Source of the DNA: Gymnorhina tibicen
Taxonomy: Eukaryota; Chordata; Aves; Passeriformes; Artamidae
NCBI GenBank assembly: GCA_013399875.1
Contig: VXAZ01001058.1
Location: 3,225,844 to 3,289,843, forward strand
Reading direction: 5' to 3'
Length of the DNA stretch: 64,000 bases
Shown here: positions 50,299 through 64,000 of the stretch, piece after piece
Numbering within the stretch: the first letter of the stretch is position 1
How the letters are laid out: each line of letters begins with the position of its first letter
Notes under the pieces: generated by a model
What the model was told of the DNA's origin: nothing
Seen by the model: the letters and a program-made list of their open reading frames with translations, nothing else
The model's database searches: none
Translations under genes and position numbers: made by a program

Positions 50299-53200
50299 GA
50301 GAGCTTTTTATCCTTGGTTCTGTGTTTGCAGCACATTATCTACAACAGTAATGCACAGTTAGAGACCTTTTCATCCTTCTAGTTTAGTTGATGGTGTAGT
50401 GCAAGGAAACAGTGGATACAGTCCTTTTGTATTTAATGCCTTTTCTTACTTAATTTTTATATGTGGTAATGTCTTCCTACATACAGAGATAAATACTTTT
50501 TTTTTCAATTATAGTGGAAGATTTCTGGATTTCCAGGGGTATCTACTGCTTGTTTATACCACACCAGAGCAAGTAGAGGATGTCTTTATGGATAGAATAC
50601 ATATATGGTGTTTGTGCTTCTGTTCTGTTGCAGATTAACAATATTTCCCTATGCATTTGGGGAACAAAGAGCAGAATTTTGGGGGGACAGTTCAGAGCAG
50701 AAATAGGAGAGCTCAGGCTTCTTTCAGCTGAAGGAACGGGGAAGAACGGTCGAGAGATCACCCTTAGTCCATGAAAAGTTGTCCTTATTCAAGTACAGGG
50801 GTCTGATGCTTGTTACAGCTTTGTTTCTGTGTGAGCTTGAAAGGGCTTCTTCCATCTCAGGAGATAAAGGGTGGTCTTGTCTTTGCTGGTTTTGGGTGGG
50901 GTTTACTTGTCCTAGGGCTGGCTTGTGAATAAGAACAAGAATTGAAGAGAAGAGCCTTAAGGGTGACTGAGGGGGTAAGAAGATCCAGATAACCTTGCTC
51001 TTGTGTAATAGGTTTGCCCCTCTTGAGAAAGAGGATTGCTGGTACTGGTTTTGGAAGTGAGATAGCAGCTGCATTGTTTGTAGTTGGGTCTTGCAAATCT
51101 GGGAGGAAGGTGGCAGCTTGCGAGTGTGCCCTGGCCTGAACCCTCGTGTGGGGTGTTTGCTCCTCCCCGCTTCGTCCTGTGCTGCATCTGCCCTGGTATT
51201 CTGAGAGAGTCCCGCTGATGTGGGTCCTCAGAGGTGTCTGTGTTGAGCGTTTGTGTGAACACCAGCGCCTTGAGTGCCATTGGAATCACCGTGGTGAATG
51301 CAGGACCTTGGTCCTGTGTCCTGCCAGGTGGAGGGAGCGAAGGAAGAAAGGTGGGCAAGTGTTTTGTCCTGAGGAGTTTGTGTTGCAGCTTGTACTGCTG
51401 CCTAGAACAGATCTGCAGCAGCACAAGCAAGCAGGATGAGGCCTTTTCTTTTCACTGCTCCTTCCAGCAGTGGAGCCTGTTACTCCTCAGAGGTCAGCAG
51501 GGTTGTTCTTTATGAGAGACATGTCTGCATAACAAGATTCAAGCAAACATTGCAGAGGCACGAAGGAGGTTTTGCTTCTGGAATCCGTCAAGTTCATTGT
51601 TTTCAGAACTCTCTAGCATGGGATGTTTACTCGAAATCCTGGCCTCCTTTCCCTCTCCCGCTTTGTTTACTCTCCCTTCCCTCAAGGTCCCCTAGTAACT
51701 GGTGCTTTGCCTGCAGCAGTTCAAGGACATGACAGCCAAAGTGACCTTGGCCAGCATGGCTGGGAGACCTCTGGCCAGGCTGCAGCAACCCAGTGACTTC
51801 TGTATCCAACAGCCAAACCCGTCCCCAGCCCATGTGAGCTTGTTGTCCAAAACACTCTTCTTGTCCACGCTGCGCCATCTGTGCCAGGAACTTGGTTGCC
51901 TTGGCACCAAAATTCTAATGTAGGGCAAGGGTTAGGCTCACTCCAGCCAGCCAGGCTGTTGATGCAGAGCCCAGGCCTGTGTGGTAGTGCTGGTGTATCT
52001 TTGGAGCAGCTGGAATGTGGGGTTTCACAATAGACCTAAAAATAACTCAGGCCCACAGCATTTAGTTGCTGTATGTTGATGTGGATGTGAGCCATCAAAG
52101 GCTATTCTGCTCAATTCTTCTTGCTGCATCTTGCATCCAGATTTTAGGCTGCTCTTAAATCTGTACTCTGTTTATCTTCAATGTCCAGACCATTCACAAA
52201 GAGACAGAGACCAAATGGAGCAAGAATTGTGGAAGAGCTTCTCAGGTCTTTGTGATTCTTCTTTGAAGTCCATGACTGCTCTTGATTATCTTTTTATCAT
52301 GCAGACTTTTGCTTTTGGTGCTGTGGTGTGACACTTGATTTAGCCTGTGTTAGTTGTTGAAAGCCATTACTTTGGAGGCAGAAGAGATCAACGTAAAAAA
52401 GGAAAGGCATGCACATAAAAAGGAAAACTTAAAAAGGTAGAAAGGAAATACCTGAGCTTGTGGGTCTGGCAGCTGTTAGAGAGGAAGTGCCAAACAGGAA
52501 GAGGGCAGTGGAAGATGTTGTTGCATTCCTGATCTGCCAGTCATTGGATATGGGTATTATCTGCTGCCACGTTTTCCAGAGCAAAGAATGATATCACTTG
52601 TTTTGTTCTTGGATGGTCAGTCTCTGCCCATCCTGATGAATTTCTGTATGTTTATATAGAAGCTGTAGTCTGAGTGAGCTTAGTCAAGCTCTGTTAATAA
52701 TATTTACAGTGACAGCTGTGCATCAGGAGAACTCCCAGTATTTGAGTGAGAGGCAACACAGCGAAGTCCTGGTCCTGCTAAGATGTGTTGTGGATTCAGG
52801 AATGAGCTCTGAAATGCGCTTGTCTGTTAGCAGCACACCAAGGTCTGAATGTTACATGTCATGCTTCTCATGTTAGCTCGTCCTGTCCAGTGTCCAAAGA
52901 ACATATCACTTTTTCCCTGTATAAACTCCTGCATATTGGTATCTGCACAGCTCAGTCCAGCTTTCTGTTTGCTTGGTAAACATCTGTCCCTGCAGGATGG
53001 AGGTTGAGGGAACCTGGATAGAAAATGTGCTTGTGGTGTGCCAGATACGGGAAAGCACGAAGCAGTGAAAGAAATTACCTACTTGCTTTTGCTCTGTTAA
53101 ACAGCTTTTGAGAAAGAAAATTGAATGCATGGGTTGTAGAGGGGGGGAACAGGTTTGCCACCTGGAAACACATACAAAAATGACTTCTGGGTTAGAGGAT

Positions 53201-56200
53201 ATGAAACTTTTAGAAAGGAAGGACTAAGTCAAAGGATTTGGATATAGTTGTGAAATATTTAGATCTGTTACAGAGCCAGAGAAGCTCTTTGCATGTTGTC
53301 AGTTTATTTCAAATGAACCTGGTGTTGGGATGGGAGAACTGACTTGATGAGGAATACAGATATCCCTAAGGAGGAAACTGCACTCACGTCAGGTAATTTA
53401 TTAGCAAGCATGTTTGACACCTAAAACCTGTTGAAAATAGAAACAGAGATTGTGAAATAAATGGGAAACCAAAGCAATATATCCAAAAGCTGAGGCATCC
53501 AAGCTGTTGCAGTAGTCACCATAGTGGCTGTTCTCTACTAAAAGTGTCATCCCTCCCTTTTCAAAGCAGAGACCTGCCAAATCAATATACATACTCAGCT
53601 GGGGGGGAAAGTGTCTATAAACAGCAAAAAGAGAACCTGTGTAGTTCTTCCAGTTCACTTTTAGGGAGTGAGTTAATATACTTGCTAATATAATTTTCCT
53701 TTAGAGCTGAGAGGGGCTGGTTGTTGGGAGCTGGCAGGAACACCATAGGGACAAGCTTGTCCTGTTCTGACCCTTCCCCATGCACCTGCTCACCCACTGC
53801 TGGGACTGAGCATGGGGAAGGCTGGACCTGTGGCACCCTGGGTGGGTGTTCTTACTGCTCTTCCTAAGCAGGTTCCAAGTGCTGGAGTGAGCTACACAGC
53901 ATTTTAGTATCAGCTGGGAGAAAATTCCAGGCGCCTGGTCTCTGGAAGCTGCAGATAAGGCCAGAGTGTGTGGCTGTGGCTGTGGCTGCTCTCTGTGGTA
54001 GCAGCCCCGTTCTGTGCTGCTGCCTTCCCTCACTGGCTGCCTGAAGGTCCTGGGTATTCCATGGTCTTGTGAAAGCACAGAATGTTTGTGACTGGAATGA
54101 CATTGTGATCTGAGTCATTCCTCCTGTGAGGAGGGGTAATCTGCAGTCAAACCGCATGGGAACCAGAGGCATTCCTAAGTCCTGGTCTGTCTCTCATGCT
54201 GTGTGAAATTGTTAACCCTTAATGGAGACCATGGAACTAGATTGCATTTATTTACTTTATCAAATCAGCAAATGTGTGTGAAGAGCACAGCTTAGCTCTG
54301 CAAGTAGATGCATAGAATTCTGCAATAAAAGCTAATTCATTACTGTTTCTAATAAAGTTTTGGTCTGTGAAGGCTGTTGTTTAGGAACTCAGTGTGGATC
54401 CCATCTGTTTCTAGTATCCAGTCGTACAAGTAGAACCCTCAAATCTCCAGTAAAAATCTTAGCAGAGCTTAAGGAGGCTAAAACTTTTATTAGCAGTTTT
54501 TATTAGCACATTAGTAGGCTTGGTGTCTGAGCTTGGCATGTGGTAATTATAGGCTGGGTGGATGTAGCAGGCTTTTGGAAATTGGGAGACAAATCCTAGG
54601 AAATTTAGAGAGGTTGCTTCTCTCCATAGCAATAAACATGTAAAAAGTGTTACTTACCTTTCACATGAGCTTCCCCAAGAGACTGTTGTGTCCCCAGGAC
54701 AGGACTCTACAGAATGAAGGTTGAGGCTGGTTTTTTTGTGATTTTGGCTCACAGGAAAAACACGGTTCAAAGAAAAGACTTGAATGAGGGTCATTTAGTG
54801 ACTTCGTTGTTGTTTTGTTTGTAGTAAGATTTGTGAGAGTGCTGATGCTCTCACATGTTTTACTGGTGAAGTCACCACTTGCTTTGGAACATGAACCATC
54901 TCAGTCCATTTGAAAGTCAGTCCAGCTGTGTCTTTTGCACAGGTGAATGGCATGAGAATTTCTGAACCATTTTGCTGCTTGATATTTAATCATGGAGGTT
55001 ACTGGGAGCAAAGGAATGACTTTATAAAGGATATGATGCAATAAAACAAGGTCTTTCTCTGACACTTGCCACATACAGTAAGGTTAAATATTGCTTTATG
55101 AAGTTAACTGCTATGAAACGTTCATCAGTGCCCTGTGCTGTGCAAAGTTACCATAAGCACCATCATTATAAAGTAACAGATCCAACAGTTCAGTGGGACT
55201 GGAGCCGCTAAGGACAGGGTTGATCTCTCCATCTGTGTGTGGGAACCTGGCACTGCCCTTGGCCTCTCCAATCCCAGACAGGCAATGAGAGCCATCTGGG
55301 AAAAGCGTGGTGAGGATTATGTGGCATGAGCATTAGCTGCTTCCCTGCCAGCCCCGTGTCCCAATTAATTAAGGAAGGGTCACTCACACAGCCTTTCCTG
55401 TATTGCAGCAGACAAATCTTCACAGCTCCCATTTGACTAGTGACCCAGAAGTGAAAGTTTGTTTTCCACTTTGTGTTCTCTAAATGTTCAACCTTCCTGG
55501 GAATCTGTGGTCTTGGATGGGTGGATCCTGGGGAGTTTCACTGCCATGTTTGAGGAGTGGCTGGCCCCATGGCAGGACCATGCACAGGGCCATGGGATGT
55601 TCACCATGAATTGAAGGGCTGGTTTTGGTGAAGCATTGCCAAAGCACTTGTTTGCACATAGATCCAAGAAAGCTCTGAGTGGAGACTTTTCCAGTGAGTT
55701 GTGCATGACATTTTAGAGGCTTTTTTTTTTTTTTTGTGTTCCACATTCCAGGCTGTTTGATGTTAATTCTGGAAGGAGTTTTCTGCCTACATCATCTTTC
55801 TTTGAGTAGTTTCAGTAGTAACACAATGGCGCCTTTAGCCTGCTTCTGTCTCTTGTGTAGTTTCTGGTTCAGATTTTATGTAAACTTTGAATAAACTGTG
55901 TGTGCTGTTGCAGTCTTGAGTCTGTAAGAACTGAATTTGGGAATCAGCCTGGTGTTTTTCAAGCTGCAGGGAGCTGGCTGTAGACAGCTGGGATGAAAGC
56001 TTTGTGTCACAAGGGGAGAGCTGGGGGAGCATCTCTGCTTTTGCAAACCCTCAAGGCGCTTTCAGAATAAGATCCCTGAACTCTTGCAGTATATTTATAG
56101 GCTTGTAATGTTGTTCAGAGAATGTTACAGTATCCTCTGCACCAGAAACGTTGGTTTCGGGTTTCTCGAGCATGGTAAACAGCTCTGGGCTCTGGTGGTA

Positions 56201-59200
56201 TGTGTGCTGCTCGGAGAGCTGGGCTGATCTGCCACGCTGATAGGGTTTGTTTGGGTTTTTCAGAAGCTCCGTGTGTGAAAAATCTATTAAGTCCCAGATC
56301 ATCACATCTTGATCAGTTCATTAATCTAGGCTGGGGCCTTAATGTTCAAAAAGATTCTGACACATTTATAGCTCTCCATACAAGAGGGTCCCTCACCAAC
56401 GACCATCCTTTTAACTGAAAGAGGAGGTGTACTGCAAACCCCTATCAGTTCCTGATCATCTGTATTGGGAAACAGCTCTTTGTAGTGAATAGTGTGATTC
56501 TGAGAAATTTGATGAAAAGCCAGTGGCAGAAATCAAGTCTTAGGAAGAAGTGGAAAATTTCAAGACACTGAAGTAAGTAGGATCACTTCCCTTTATATTG
56601 AAGCAGCTCTAAAAATGACACTTCTTTCCACCATGCATGACAGCGCAGGAAACACTCCAAAAAGAAGGAAAACCAAATGTATTGAAAAGGAAGGAAAGCC
56701 AAATGTACTGATCTGATGTGAAAAATGTAAATCTAATCCTTGCTAAAGCTTACTCTTGCTGGTAGCATTTCTAGTGTGGGGTGTGTGGCTGGATATGTTT
56801 GGCTGGTGTTCTGTTCTTGCTTTGCCACTGACACACTTTGTGCCCATGGGCAGCTGCTCTCCATCATGGCATTTCAGATTTGGGCAATTAAAGGGGTAGG
56901 ATTTGCCTCTGAGCCTGGATCTCAGAGCACTGTGTCAGTTCTGTGTGTCAGCCTCTTTTGCCATGATGGGGTTTCTTGGTAGTTCTTTAAGAAGGTCCTT
57001 ATTTTTGACAGTGGAAGTGTGTGGCATTTTATAAAGTGTTAATATTTGTAAAGTTACAAAGTATAGGACTTTTGTAAAGGGGCTAAGTTAAGGACAGCAG
57101 GGATCAGGGAGAGGTTTTAGGAGGGCCAGCGGTGACAGATGTGATGGTAAGGCCCATTTTCTCAGCCTTTTGGCTGACATATTACTGACATTACTTAAGC
57201 TTTTTTCTTTTCTTGCTGTTCCAGTTCTGTACTAAAGTAAGCCACTGTTGAACAAATGTCTGAAAAGCAGGAACATTTCTAGAAATATCCTTTGATTTCT
57301 GACTGGAAATGAGAAACTGTCTAAATATTCTGAGTCTTTAAATAGCTACTGGCTGAAGGACACTATGGCCTTCAAGTCTTCTTGATATTTGTACTGTTCT
57401 TTGTTTGCCCAGTGCTCTTTTCACCCTTTCATAACCTGCATGAAACCTGCATCTGGTGAAGGCATTTCTCAGTGGTCCTTCCCAGCTGCAGGTTCTGCAT
57501 GCAGCTTCACCCTGCACACAGCTGACCCTGGCCATGGTGTGTTTGACTGAAACTGCAGCATGAAACTCCTTTCCCTGGTTGACACAACGATGGTAGTATG
57601 AAAAGCTTGTCGGGGTAGGTGTGATAATGCTCTCAAAACGTGAGTTTTTCAGCTCTCCCTGAGGAGGCCACCTTGGCACAACACCTGCCTGGTCATTCCT
57701 GAGTCCAGTGTAGACCAGATTATCAGAGCGAGAGCCCAGGCACTACAAACTTTCATTTATGCAAATTACATTAAATTTCCAAGCTTAAAATAGCATAGAA
57801 TTTATAATATAAATAAATCAAAGTTTCTTGTGGATTTGTTGGGGCAGGAGTATTTGCTTCTGGCATACAGCTGACCTTTCACTTTCCTGTTCCATTTCAG
57901 GAGGTGCATACCTGAGCCTGCCTGCGTGCAGTCAGTCGAGATAACATGTTCCTTGGCAGGTGTTGCAATTCCAATTTGCCAGTGGCTAAATTTGATCTTT
58001 GTTTTTATTTTTCTAACACTTCTTAATGGATAATGCTCATAACAGAGGAAAGATATTTGTCTGGTCCAGTATCTCTGTCTTCAAGATTGGAAGTATTACA
58101 TTTAAAAGGAGATGAATCAAACAGTGAGGGGACGTTTTGCTTGCTTTAAAATGTTTGATTGAACTTCAGCACAAAGCTCCCTGCTGTCCTTTGTGGTTTG
58201 TGGGCAATAGAACATCCCACCACAACCCTGAGCCTGCTTCTGCGGGAGGATTTCAGGTAAGGAGGATGAACCAGCTAACCAAGCAAATGACCTGCCCTAA
58301 ATCTGGCTTTTAAAATGAGCTCTGTCTGGGCTTAGTATCCTTGGGCTGCAGCTGGGATTAACTTTGTAGGTAGGAATAATAAGATGCTAAAACGTGGTCT
58401 CCTTGCCAGTCCTACACACATTCACGCCGTGTAGAAATGTTTTGGTTTCTCTTGCCTGCCCCTTTGCTCCAACACACAATGCATATAATCTGATTCTCTG
58501 AATGAACCTTTGTTTGGGGAAATACTGTTAGTTTTGGCTCTTGGAGAGCTGAGCTGACAGGCCCAACTCCCCAACAAAACAGATTGGAGATTAAAAAACA
58601 AACTAAAACCACGCCTTCAAAAAAAAAATACTGGGGAGAAGCCAGAAAATTCCTTTTCTGTGTTGCTGAAAAAGCTAATCTATTTAGCTACTGTACTGTC
58701 AAATCAGATTTTTGTCCTATTGCTTAAATTACGAGCCTCATTGCCATTACCTGTAATAAAAGTAAAATTCTTACCCTACCTCAGAAAATTGCATGATCAT
58801 GTACAGGAAGGAACTGGGGGGCGGCACAGAGGAAGTGGGTTTTGGGGCTGGAGCTAGTAAGGCAAAAAAGAGTTGTTTTAGCACAAGGGCAGTGGGAATC
58901 CGTTACCTAAACAGGAAAACACAGGACTTTTCTGTAACTTGTTCCCGTAAACTGAATTGACAAAACTCAGATTTGAAAACAAAATAAATTGTTTACAACC
59001 ATAGCACACTAGGCTGCAGTGGTCTGTAGGAGAAGTGAGTTCCGCAGACGTGCGGTAGCTGCTTTCCAGCCTATCTGCTGGGCTTGCTGGGAATACATAT
59101 TTGGGCAGCAGGGCAGGCCTGTGGAATCTAAACCACAGCACTTAGAGGTTTGTGTTTAAATTCCATGTACCATAGATCCTGGCCAGGTGCTCTCTGAGTG

Positions 59201-62200
59201 CAAGAGGAAAAATAACACTTCCTGAGCTAGGGAGCCAAATGTAGCCAGAGACTTTCCTTGTCCATGCATATCAAAACAAGTGAGAGGGTGGCAATGAGGG
59301 ATTTATGTGCAAAGCACAGTGGTACACAAAAAAAAAAAAAATCCATGTCCCACTTCTAGTGCTGTCACTCACACACTTTGTAGCCATGGGCATGTAGTTC
59401 ACTCTTCCCTTATTTTAAGGGAAATTCCATCTGCGTTCCATCTTCATAGGGTCTACATGTTTTTAAAGACTTATTACTTGGTGCAGCATTTAGTTCACTA
59501 CAATCCCAAGATCACTTCCCAGCTGAAATTCCTGCTCAGCAACTTTTACATGTCATGGTGTGGAGAACGAGCTTGGATTTTTCAGGCTGATGTTTACAGC
59601 AAAATCCTCCCTATTGCCTTCTGTTAGAAAAGGATTTAAACGTAAGGCTGTGGTACTGTTGTGAGCATTTCTGAGGGAGATGAAAACTGGGGAACTGCAA
59701 GTTGAATCAGAAACAGCTGAATAAAGCATTTGAGCTGTGTAAAACCCATAAGTTCTACCCTACTGTACCATATAGTTTCCATTTAATCGACATGTATTCA
59801 AACCACCTGTTAAGTGGAGGATATATGGAATTTATTTTAATATTTTAAAGTCTGCTTCTCTGCCCCTTCAGTGCTCTTTGTAGAAAACAGTTTCCTAAAA
59901 TGCTGGTGTTTCTTAATGCTAATAAGTAATGAAAAATCCCCAAATTTCTTCTGGGTTTGCACACAGATAAATGTCCCTTTCTGCCCAAATCCAGAGGGTG
60001 CTTGTGTCATGTGATTTTTATGCTGACTGAAGTCCATCTTAAAATCCTCTGATTAAGGGAGGAGAACAGGGGATTCTTCTGTTGTGAGTCATCTTATCTC
60101 AGAGCTTGATCGTGCTTCTACAGATGTTGGAAGGAGTTTCTCCTTGAGTTCATTAATTGAATGTTGTTTCAGTGCTAGGGAGAGCTACTGGTTTAAATTT
60201 TGCAGTGGTGAACGGCATTTCACATATATCTGTTAAGAAAGGTCACCCCTTTGCCTTGTCTCTATTGAATCAAAAGCATCACTAAAATATCCTGCAAGAT
60301 CATTAACTGAGTATTACTAACCTAGAACAAAACTATGAGATTCTCAGAGGCAAAACTTTGCTTGTAATACTGTGGATACTGTCAGGGTGCTGTTAGAATA
60401 CAAACCTGCTTCCTAATTACATTTCAGTTGACTGAAGAAAAATTTAGAAATCAAAGGTGTTGAAGGGAATCAGGTCACACTCTCACAGTGGTTGTCTGTT
60501 TCTTGTACTTTGTTGCAGATTTTGTGATGTTTGAAGGTTTGTAATTGTTTTAAAACACAGCTGCTTTTACTGGAGTTTTACAAATGGAGAGCTGTGAGAG
60601 ATCAGTGCTGCGTTATCTGTCTGCTTGCTTGGACCTCAGTTGCCTGAGGTAGTTCCTGAGCTCGGAAACAGCATGTAAAAAACCTTGGGAACGGACTCCA
60701 GCCTCTCTTGGTGTATCCAGGACCCGTAGGTGAAAGTTGCAGCAAATGGAAGTGGCAGCCTCGGGTGGCTGCAGCCTCCCCTGTGACAGCCCTGCGACTC
60801 CTCCAAAGCACGCTGGGGCAACTGCATCCAAGGGGCTTTCCAGCTCTGTTGGCTGTTGAGCTGAAGCTGTTTTGGCTGGTTTGCTGTGATCAAATCACTT
60901 GATGAGGACATTTGGACTCAGGAGGTGGAGATTTCTACATGGGAGACTGAGCTGAGCTGCTGGAATGCATTGCAAGTTACCCGTCAGATGGTTTTCGGCT
61001 GCTTTGGTTTGATGTGTGTGTGATAGTGAGGAAAATTTGAAAGTCCACCTCTTCCTCCAGCATTGCTTACATGAGCTGAGCTTCTGGCAGCAGCATTCCC
61101 TGCAGGATGCACCCGGGAGCCTGGCTTCTTGTGTTCCTCAGCTTGGGCACTCTCTGTGCAGCATTCCCACATGCTGTGGGTGCAGCTGTCCTGGCTTGTA
61201 CCGTGCACTGTTGGGTCCGGTTCTCCCTTGGGATGTTGTCCTGCTCCCCTGGTTGGAAGCAGCATCCCTGCAGAGCTGCAGCAGCTGTTGGAGAGGGGGC
61301 CAGGACCACGGGTGCGCTGTTGGGTTGTGCTACAGGTGCACGGTGACCATCCACCTGTTGGGAAGTTGCTCCACATTTGCTCTAGGAGTTGGCGTGGTCC
61401 TACAGAACTGGCAGGAGCAGCAGCCAGATGGTCTCTCCAGTTGTTTGGGTTTTTTTCTTGTTGTTGTTTTGCTGCTTTAAAATCTGAAGACTGCTTTCAG
61501 TTAGGCAGCTGCTCTCAGTCACAGTGTTGTTCAAAGTAATTGACTTTCCATTGACTTTGGAATTTGGAATAGTGTCTAAATATTGTTGTCAGCTTCATGC
61601 TGATTCCTCTCCACTGAGGCTGAAGTCGTTTCACTTATGACCTCAAGCTGGACTTGTGTTTTGCTCCCATGGGAACTAAAAATAATAATTATTTTAAGAA
61701 TAGGTTCTTAATCACTTCCTTCTTTTGATGTACCAGTCTTGTTTAGCATTTTCTAAGAATGTAATTGAAAATATTTTAAACTATTTGTGTTTTAATTCCA
61801 GTTTTAATTAGCTCTTTGAAGATGCAAGGAGTGTAGCAGACTTGATTACAGTTCCTTTTAGTCTTTTTATAGAAAAGCATTTGCTCTTGTTATTCTGAGT
61901 GCAGATTATTAGAGTTTTGTTGCTTTGGCAAACTGGCGAGTCACACAGAGCTATGAAGAGATGAACATTAAGTTGACAGATTTCTTAGTCAAAGGCATGT
62001 GGGCACTTTGTCAGTGCTGGTGATGCATCAGCATGGTAATCTCCTGTCTCCAAACTGTTAATGTACAGATGAGAAACAGGAAAAGATGTGCTTTAGTCTG
62101 GATTTAGAAGGAAAGATAAGATGTGCAGTGATTCTGAGGCAGAGCTGGCTGTGCAGTGAACACTGAAGGTGCTGGGGCAGTTTGCGGTGATGGGAGAAAT

Positions 62201-64000
62201 ATTAAATGGGTGGAGATCCACCCTCTGCCCTGATACATGGCCTGGGTAACAGTGAGATAAAATAGTTGGAGATCATTCCATAAATTTCAAAGTCTTGAAA
62301 TTTAGAAGTGCAGTTTTAGGAGATTTATTTCAAAGAGTGCCATATGGATGCACTACTGAAAAGAAGTAATCCAGAAGGATTTCCTAAATGTCTGTGACCA
62401 TACAGAGTCTGATTGTACTGAATGTCTTAGAGCCCAGTGACAGAGAAAATAGAGCACAAATACATTAACAGTGAGTTTTCTATTCCTTGCTAATAGTTGA
62501 CACGGTTTGCTCTCACTCCCAGTCAGTGAAGTTGCTTGCTCCGGCAAGTCTGCTTGTCTTGGGAGTGCTGGAGTTTTATTTTGTGTACCAAATTTTGTTT
62601 ATACTTTAATTTTTATCAAGCTCCAGCATCCCAAAGGCCACAGCAGAGCCTTGTAGCATAGCCCAGTGTAGAGCCTACACCCCAAAGGGGCAGCCAGGCA
62701 TGGACAGGGCTCACAGCTTGGTCATTGACCTGTTCTCTTGCTGCTGGGAATTATCCTTTTAGTGCAGTTCATACCTGGTCCCCGCATCTGCTTCCTTGTG
62801 CATACAAGAGCATTGCAGTTTATTTTTAAAGAGGACAAGTAGGGGAAAAAAAAATGTCACAATCGGGCAACAACTCACCTGCTGGTGCATTGCTACAACC
62901 TGTTGCCACAACTGACATTTTATATAGTAGTAAAACTGAAAGAGCAGAGCTGGTTTTCTTTACCTGTCACTTGGCTGAAGTCTGGCATTTGCTCCTCTGT
63001 TACTGTCAGAGTTGTGGGAATACCTGAGCGTGAGAGCAGTTGTGGTGTCAGCAAGGGAGGAAAGAAATGGTGAGCCAAATACGTGGAAAAAATGTTTGTT
63101 TAATATCCTGTTATTGGCAGCTCTGGCATTCTGGTTGCTTTTGTTTAGGCAGAGAACTTCTTACTTGTTTATAGTATTGCAAGTTTTATTAAAAGATTTC
63201 TTTAAGAAGAGCTGCTGTAGGGAGGTTTCCCAGACCAAATAGGAAACCGGGAATCATCAGTTCTCTAGCCTCAGGCTCTGTGCAAGGGCTTTGGTGAGCT
63301 GAGGGAAGCGCCTGGCACTTCTGTAGGATGTGCTTCCTATTTGCACAGCGATTTTAGAGCTTAAATGTGAAATGGGCTTTTAAGGATAAATAATTCCTCT
63401 CAGAGTTCATTTGTACTGAATGTGTGAGGCAAATTGACTGGTGGGGCACTGTCTGTGCTGGTACATCTCCAGTGCCACTGCAGTTTGTGGCAGAGACCGT
63501 TCAAGACCACGTGCTCAGGGATCTCTTCTGAGAGGGCAGAGTGTTTGTAGGTGACATTGCTCCTGTCACTCCTTCGTGTCCATCACCTCTTGACCCGATG
63601 CTCGTAGTGTGCCACGGTGAACCTGTTTCCTTTGTTGCTCTGTGGGTTGCAGTTGGTATTGCTGGTCCAATTACCTCATAGCAAGGTTGCACAAACAGCA
63701 CAGGAGACTTAAACTTGGAAGATGGGCTGAAACTCCCAAAAACGAGAGGGAGAACCTGGGATAGGCACAATTCCTATTCTTTAATCTCTGGCTTGAAATT
63801 TACTGTGTTATGAATGTTTCCTACTTCCTCTGCCCTGTCAATAGTATGGCTTAATGATTCATAAAGGTGTGTTTTAAGGGCTGGGTAGTTTGTATTTATA
63901 CAGTGCTTACTGGAATCCCTGCTGCTTCTTCCTTTTTCCTGCCATTTCCCTTCCACATCCCAGGATCAGCCATTTCTTTTTCCATTTCTTTTGCCTTTCC

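Larger units (their letters stand above)
41485..64000 (+). other. MLXIP: MLXIP intron 1 (continues past the window)
   Basis: More than 22.5 kb with no sign of exon 2, whose conserved GKLVSPKW block would be easy to see. The first intron is also very long in mammals. The ORFs present are mostly 60-160 codons, overlap on both strands and match no family I know. Noted inside: a purine-rich stretch at 46900-47830, a possible decayed CR1 piece at 49835-49905, small tandem repeats, and GC-richer patches at 51100-51900 and 60650-61450. Confidence 0.8.

Noticed and set aside
50957..51430. 157-codon minus-strand ORF in MLXIP intron 1.
   Set aside because: Low-complexity Pro/Thr/Ser-rich reading with no family resemblance, and other ORFs overlap it on the + strand; expected by chance in 22 kb.
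57159..57175. 17-nt match (one mismatch) to the 5' end of U2 snRNA (ttctc-a-gccttttggct).
   Set aside because: The following bases do not continue as U2, and no Sm site or stem-loop follows; too short to call even a pseudogene.
61016..61539. Overlapping 154- and 136-codon + strand ORFs and a 130-codon minus ORF.
   Set aside because: Several frames open at once in GC-richer sequence, and no splice or family support.

Overview
This is a vertebrate nuclear window, almost certainly from a bird. The evidence is multi-exon genes with GT-AG introns, three fragments of CR1 (the LINE typical of birds and other sauropsids), compact introns, and assembly gaps (runs of n) exactly over two GC-rich first exons, a common failure in avian assemblies. 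I cannot name the species. Three genes lie head-to-tail on the + strand in the order CFAP251 (WDR66) - BCL7A - MLXIP (MondoA), the same order as on human 12q24.31.

Region by region: (1) 1-16.4 kb holds the last 19 coding exons of CFAP251, a WD40/EF-hand-like axonemal protein of radial spoke 3. The visible exons join in frame to 900 residues plus a stop; the N-terminal part lies left of the window. Its introns hold a CR1 fragment, a 56-bp x 3 minisatellite, an imperfect 119-bp-spaced duplication and a small CpG cluster. (2) 16.4-17.4 kb is a short intergenic spacer ending in an antisense CR1 fragment at the edge of the next CpG island. (3) 17.4-37.8 kb is BCL7A, a SWI/SNF (BAF) subunit. Its first exon is lost in the 17726-18139 gap; coding exons 2-6 are complete, followed by a long 3' UTR of about 3.6 kb with several poly(A) signals, a CpG-dense patch and a G-quadruplex motif. 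(4) 37.8-41.1 kb is intergenic, with one antisense CR1. (5) 41.1-64 kb is the CpG-island promoter, the end of the first coding exon, and more than 22 kb of the first intron of MLXIP. The N-terminal part of that exon is in the 41260-41437 gap.

The three genes do not form a pathway: CFAP251 is ciliary, BCL7A is a chromatin remodelling subunit, and MLXIP is a glucose-responsive bHLH-Zip factor. The BCL7A-MLXIP pair mirrors the BCL7B-MLXIPL pair elsewhere in vertebrate genomes, an ancient duplicated block. I found no new gene system; the most useful observations concern gene starts hidden by gaps, unusual 3' UTR composition, and candidate regulatory or repeat structures.
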